Part shown: positions 18,295 to 20,716 of the stretch, piece by piece | How the letters are laid out: every line of letters begins with the position of its first letter | Numbering within the stretch: the stretch's first letter is position 1 | Assembly (NCBI GenBank): GCA_023423795.1 | Contig: JAFAEX010000114.1 | Location: 1-20,716, forward strand | Reading direction: 5' to 3' | Origin: Chloroflexota bacterium | Lineage (GTDB): Bacteria; Chloroflexota; Chloroflexia; Thermomicrobiales; UBA6265 | Length of the DNA: 20,716 nt | Notes under the pieces: model-generated | Seen by the model: only the letters and a program-made list of their open reading frames with translations | Databases searched by the model: none | Told to the model about the DNA's origin: nothing | Position numbers and translations under genes: made by a program

Positions 18295-20716
18295 TCAGTC
18301 CCGGCGGACCGCCGTCCGTTCGTCGAGGGCAGCCAGGCTGGCGACCGTGTCGAGGATCGCGCCGTCGAAGGGCAGCCCCAGGCCGGCCGTCCACGCGAGG
18401 TCGGCCACGCGGGCGGGCAGCAGCGCGCGGGCCGCCGCCATCGCCTCGTCGTGGAGGGCGACGTTGGTCGGCTGGCGGGCCGCGCCCGATTCCCGGCGCA
18501 TCGCCTCGGCCGCGCCGGCGCAGCGCAGCGCCGCCTCCGGTTCGCCCTCCTGCACGAGGTAGCGGGCGGCCTGTTCGAGCACCTCGGCCGTCACCCCGCG
18601 GTCGCCCACGAGGCGCAGCAGCGCCAGCCCCTCGGCGACGAGCGCCCGGGCGGCGCGGAGATCGCCGCGCATGTCCTCGGCTTCGGCGAGGTTGATGAGG
18701 GCGATCGCTGCGCTGCGGTTGTCGCCCAAGTCCCGGTGGCGCTCGGCCGACTCGCGAACGGCCTCCGCGCCGCGCTCGACGTCGCCGGAGCGCAGCAGCG
18801 CCTCCCCGAGGTTGGACAACGCGATGGCGATGCCCGAGGCATAGCCCACCGCGCGGAAGGTGGCCAGGCTGGCCTCGAAGTGGGCCGCCGCGCCCGCCAG
18901 GTCGCCCCGCCACATGGTCACGATGCCGACGCCCACCTGCGTCTCCGCCGTCCGCGCCGGGTCGCCGATGCGGCGGCTGATGATCAGGCTCTCCTCCAGC
19001 CGGGCTGCCGCGCCATCGACGTCCCCCGCCGCCAGCAGCGAACTGGCGAGGTTCGACAGACACGTATCCATCGCCGGGTCGCTCCCCGTGGCGCGGGCCA
19101 CGGCGACCGACTCTTCGCCGAACGCCACCGCGCGGGCAACGTCGCCGCGCATGCGGGCGGCGTTGCCGAGGTCGGTCAGCGCGCGCCAGACGATCTCGTC
19201 TGCTCCGAGCGCGCGGCCGAGGTCGAGCGCCTCGCGGTGCAGCCGTTCGGCGCGGTCGATGTCGCCGAGGCTGTCGGCCACCCAGCCCGCCGCCGTCAGC
19301 GCGCGGGCGTAGTCCTCGGTTCGGAGGCCGCTCGTGGCGGCGAGGACGCGTTCGAGCCAGGCGAGCGCTTCGCGGTAGTGGCCGCGCCGCTTCCAGAGCC
19401 GGGTCATCGCCACCGCGAGGCGCAACCCGCGTTCCGGGGCCGTCGCCAGCGCCCAGTCGAGCGCCGCCCGCACGTTGTCGTGGTCGGCCTCCAGCCGGTC
19501 AAAGGCGTCGGTTTCGTCCCCCAGGCCCAGGCGCCCGCGGCCGCCCTCGGCGAGCGCGATGGCCCAGGCGAGGTGGGCGTCGCGCACCGCCGCGTCTTCC
19601 CCGCTCTCGGCCAGCCGCTCCAACCCGAATTCGCGGATCGTCTCCAGCATCGCCCCCCGAGCGGCGGCGGCATCCACGCGAATGAGGCTCTTGGAGGTTA
19701 ACGAGTCGAGGAGTCGAGGAGTCGAGGAGTCGAGAAGAAGGACGGAGCCGGCAGTCCACTCCTCGACTCCTCGACTCCTCGACTCCTCGACTTCGGAGAG
19801 CGGCCATCCTCCGACGAAGACGGCGAGCCGGCGGAACAGGATCTGCTCGTCCGGCGCGAGCAGGTCGTGGCTCCAGGCGATGGCGTTGCGCAGCGTCTGC
19901 TGGCGGGCCGGGAGGTCGCGGTAACCGGCGACCAGTTCCGGCAGGCGGCGGTCGAGCCGGGCCAGCAGCGCGGGCGGCGGGAGATCGAGGGTGCGCGCCG
20001 CCGCCAGTTCGATCGCCAGCGGCAAGCCGTCGAGGCGGGCGCAGATCTCGACGATGGCCGCCGCCTCCGGCTCGCCCAGCGGCGCATCCGGGGCGACCGC
20101 GCGGGCGCGCTGGAGGAAGAGGGCCGGCGCTTCGTAACGCGACAGGTCGGCCGGCCTGGCGCGATTGCCGTCACCGCGCGCGGGCGGCAGCCCGAGCGGC
20201 GGGACGGGCGCTTCGTGCTCGGCCCGCAGCCGCAGCGGTTCGCGGCTGGTCGCCAGCACCTTCAGGCGCGGGCAGGCGGCCAGCAGGTCGGCGACGGCCG
20301 GGGCGGCATCCAGCACCTGCTCGAAATTGTCGAGCGCCAGCAGCAGTTCCGCGCCGCGCAGGCCGTCGCGCAGCGCGTCCGTCGCGGGCTTGCCCGGCTC
20401 CTCCTCCAGCCCCAGCGCGCGGGCGACCGCCGGCGGCACGAGGGCGGGATCGTGCAGCGCGGAAAGATCGACGAAGCAAGCCCCCTGGGCGAGGTCATCC
20501 AGCAGCGTCGCCGCGATCTCCAGCGCCAGTCGCGTCTTGCCGACGCCGCCCGGGCCGGTCAGCGTCACCAGCCGAACCTCCGGCCGCCACAGGAGGTCGA
20601 GGGCGCGCTCCAGTTCGCGGGTCCGGCCGACCAGCGGCGTCGGCGGCGCCGGGATCGCCTCCCAGCGCCGGGGCGCGGCGACCGGGAGCGGCGGCAACGA
20701 CGGCGCGGCGGCGGGC
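18295..20716 (-). CDS. NB-ARC ATPase / TPR transcriptional regulator, N terminus cut by window edge
   Basis: The frame is open through the right edge, so the gene is partial. From the first in-frame alternative start (20697), 800 residues are visible. PLVGRTREL (21-29) precedes Walker A GPGGVGKT (48-55). Walker B-like LLLALDN is at about 118-124, TSREPLRL at about 150-157, and GLPLAIELAAAR at about 224-235. TPR-like helices run from about 360 to 770, ending LAALDERTAVRRD without a LuxR-type HTH. Relatives in Chloroflexi often carry an N-terminal XRE helix-turn-helix just before such a segment, so a DNA-binding domain beyond the edge is likely but unseen. Residues about 302-333 (EVEESRSRGVEEW...STPRLLDS) come from an inserted octamer repeat and replace the usual short linker before the DSLTSKSLIRV segment. 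Confidence 0.85.
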   Translation of the reverse strand, partial: PAAAPSLPPLPVAAPRRWEAIPAPPTPLVGRTRELERALDLLWRPEVRLVTLTGPGGVGKTRLALEIAATLLDDLAQGACFVDLSALHDPALVPPAVARALGLEEEPGKPATDALRDGLRGAELLLALDNFEQVLDAAPAVADLLAACPRLKVLATSREPLRLRAEHEAPVPPLGLPPARGDGNRARPADLSRYEAPALFLQRARAVAPDAPLGEPEAAAIVEICARLDGLPLAIELAAARTLDLPPPALLARLDRRLPELVAGYRDLPARQQTLRNAIAWSHDLLAPDEQILFRRLAVFVGGWPLSEVEESRSRGVEEWTAGSVLLLDSSTPRLLDSLTSKSLIRVDAAAARGAMLETIREFGLERLAESGEDAAVRDAHLAWAIALAEGGRGRLGLGDETDAFDRLEADHDNVRAALDWALATAPERGLRLAVAMTRLWKRRGHYREALAWLERVLAATSGLRTEDYARALTAAGWVADSLGDIDRAERLHREALDLGRALGADEIVWRALTDLGNAARMRGDVARAVAFGEESVAVARATGSDPAMDTCLSNLASSLLAAGDVDGAAARLEESLIISRRIGDPARTAETQVGVGIVTMWRGDLAGAAAHFEASLATFRAVGYASGIAIALSNLGEALLRSGDVERGAEAVRESAERHRDLGDNRSAAIALINLAEAEDMRGDLRAARALVAEGLALLRLVGDRGVTAEVLEQAARYLVQEGEPEAALRCAGAAEAMRRESGAARQPTNVALHDEAMAAARALLPARVADLAWTAGLGLPFDGAILDTVASLAALDERTAVRRD
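19703..19791. repeat. Inverted octamer arrays inside the NB-ARC coding sequence
   Basis: Four copies of GAGTCGAG (19703-19734) face about four copies of the complementary CTCGACTC unit (19758-19791; three full copies plus partial ones at each end). They are separated by 23 bases containing a GGAC/GTCC pair. The frame of the gene is maintained across the whole structure, which encodes alternating SRGVEE and STPRLLDS peptides. Confidence 0.92.

Overview
This is about 20.7 kb of very GC-rich bacterial DNA. The strongly GC-biased codons, the gene families and several lineage-typical proteins point to a Chloroflexota bacterium near Thermomicrobia/Sphaerobacter. Those proteins are an NB-ARC/TPR regulator, a Cys-rich secreted protein with an N-terminal RFDALSRAM-type leader, and a PQQ-propeller plus DTDGDG-repeat exoprotein. 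The taxonomic call is an inference from protein character. There is no rRNA, tRNA, CRISPR array or transposase in the window.

Positions 1-5014 (minus strand) hold nitrogen-storage genes: cyanophycinase (cphB), then a four-helix-bundle S23-type protein, then cyanophycin synthetase (cphA). The S23 gene lies inside a unit bounded by inverted arrays of a 7-bp tandem repeat and squeezed exactly between the cphB stop and the cphA ribosome binding site. A small HD-type alarmone-hydrolase-like gene precedes cphB. A possible partial ORF follows cphA at the window edge.

Positions 5235-12653 (plus strand) hold six genes. They are a fused homocysteine S-methyltransferase/methylenetetrahydrofolate reductase, two small Gly-rich paralogues of unknown function that share an almost identical C-terminal tail (the second ends at the best intrinsic terminator in the window), a family-4-like Fe-S uracil-DNA glycosylase, an M24 (Xaa-Pro) peptidase, and a Tat-type family-5 peptide-binding ABC protein. 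The last two suggest peptide scavenging.

Positions 12828-17305 (minus strand) are a secreted-protein block: a 268-aa protein with 40 Cys, a tandem cupredoxin-like protein, and an 831-aa exported beta-propeller/linker/calcium-repeat protein. Between 17306 and 18294 is a gene-free stretch with a two-copy 76-77-bp repeat and an exact 50-bp-period degenerate repeat. From 18295 to the right edge is the C-terminal 800 residues of an NB-ARC ATPase/TPR regulator whose N terminus lies outside the window.

The most unusual signal is a recurring architecture of inverted pairs of short tandem arrays. Heptamer, heptamer and octamer arrays of different sequence occur at 2814-3293, 8411-8524 and 19703-19791. 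One carries an S23 gene, one is a nested foldback abutting a gene start, and one is inserted in frame in a coding sequence. A second dispersed family of about 40-50 bp has copies at 9411-9451, 9478-9528, 17684-17726 and 17761-17802. The paired small Gly-rich proteins are the best candidate for an undescribed protein family here.
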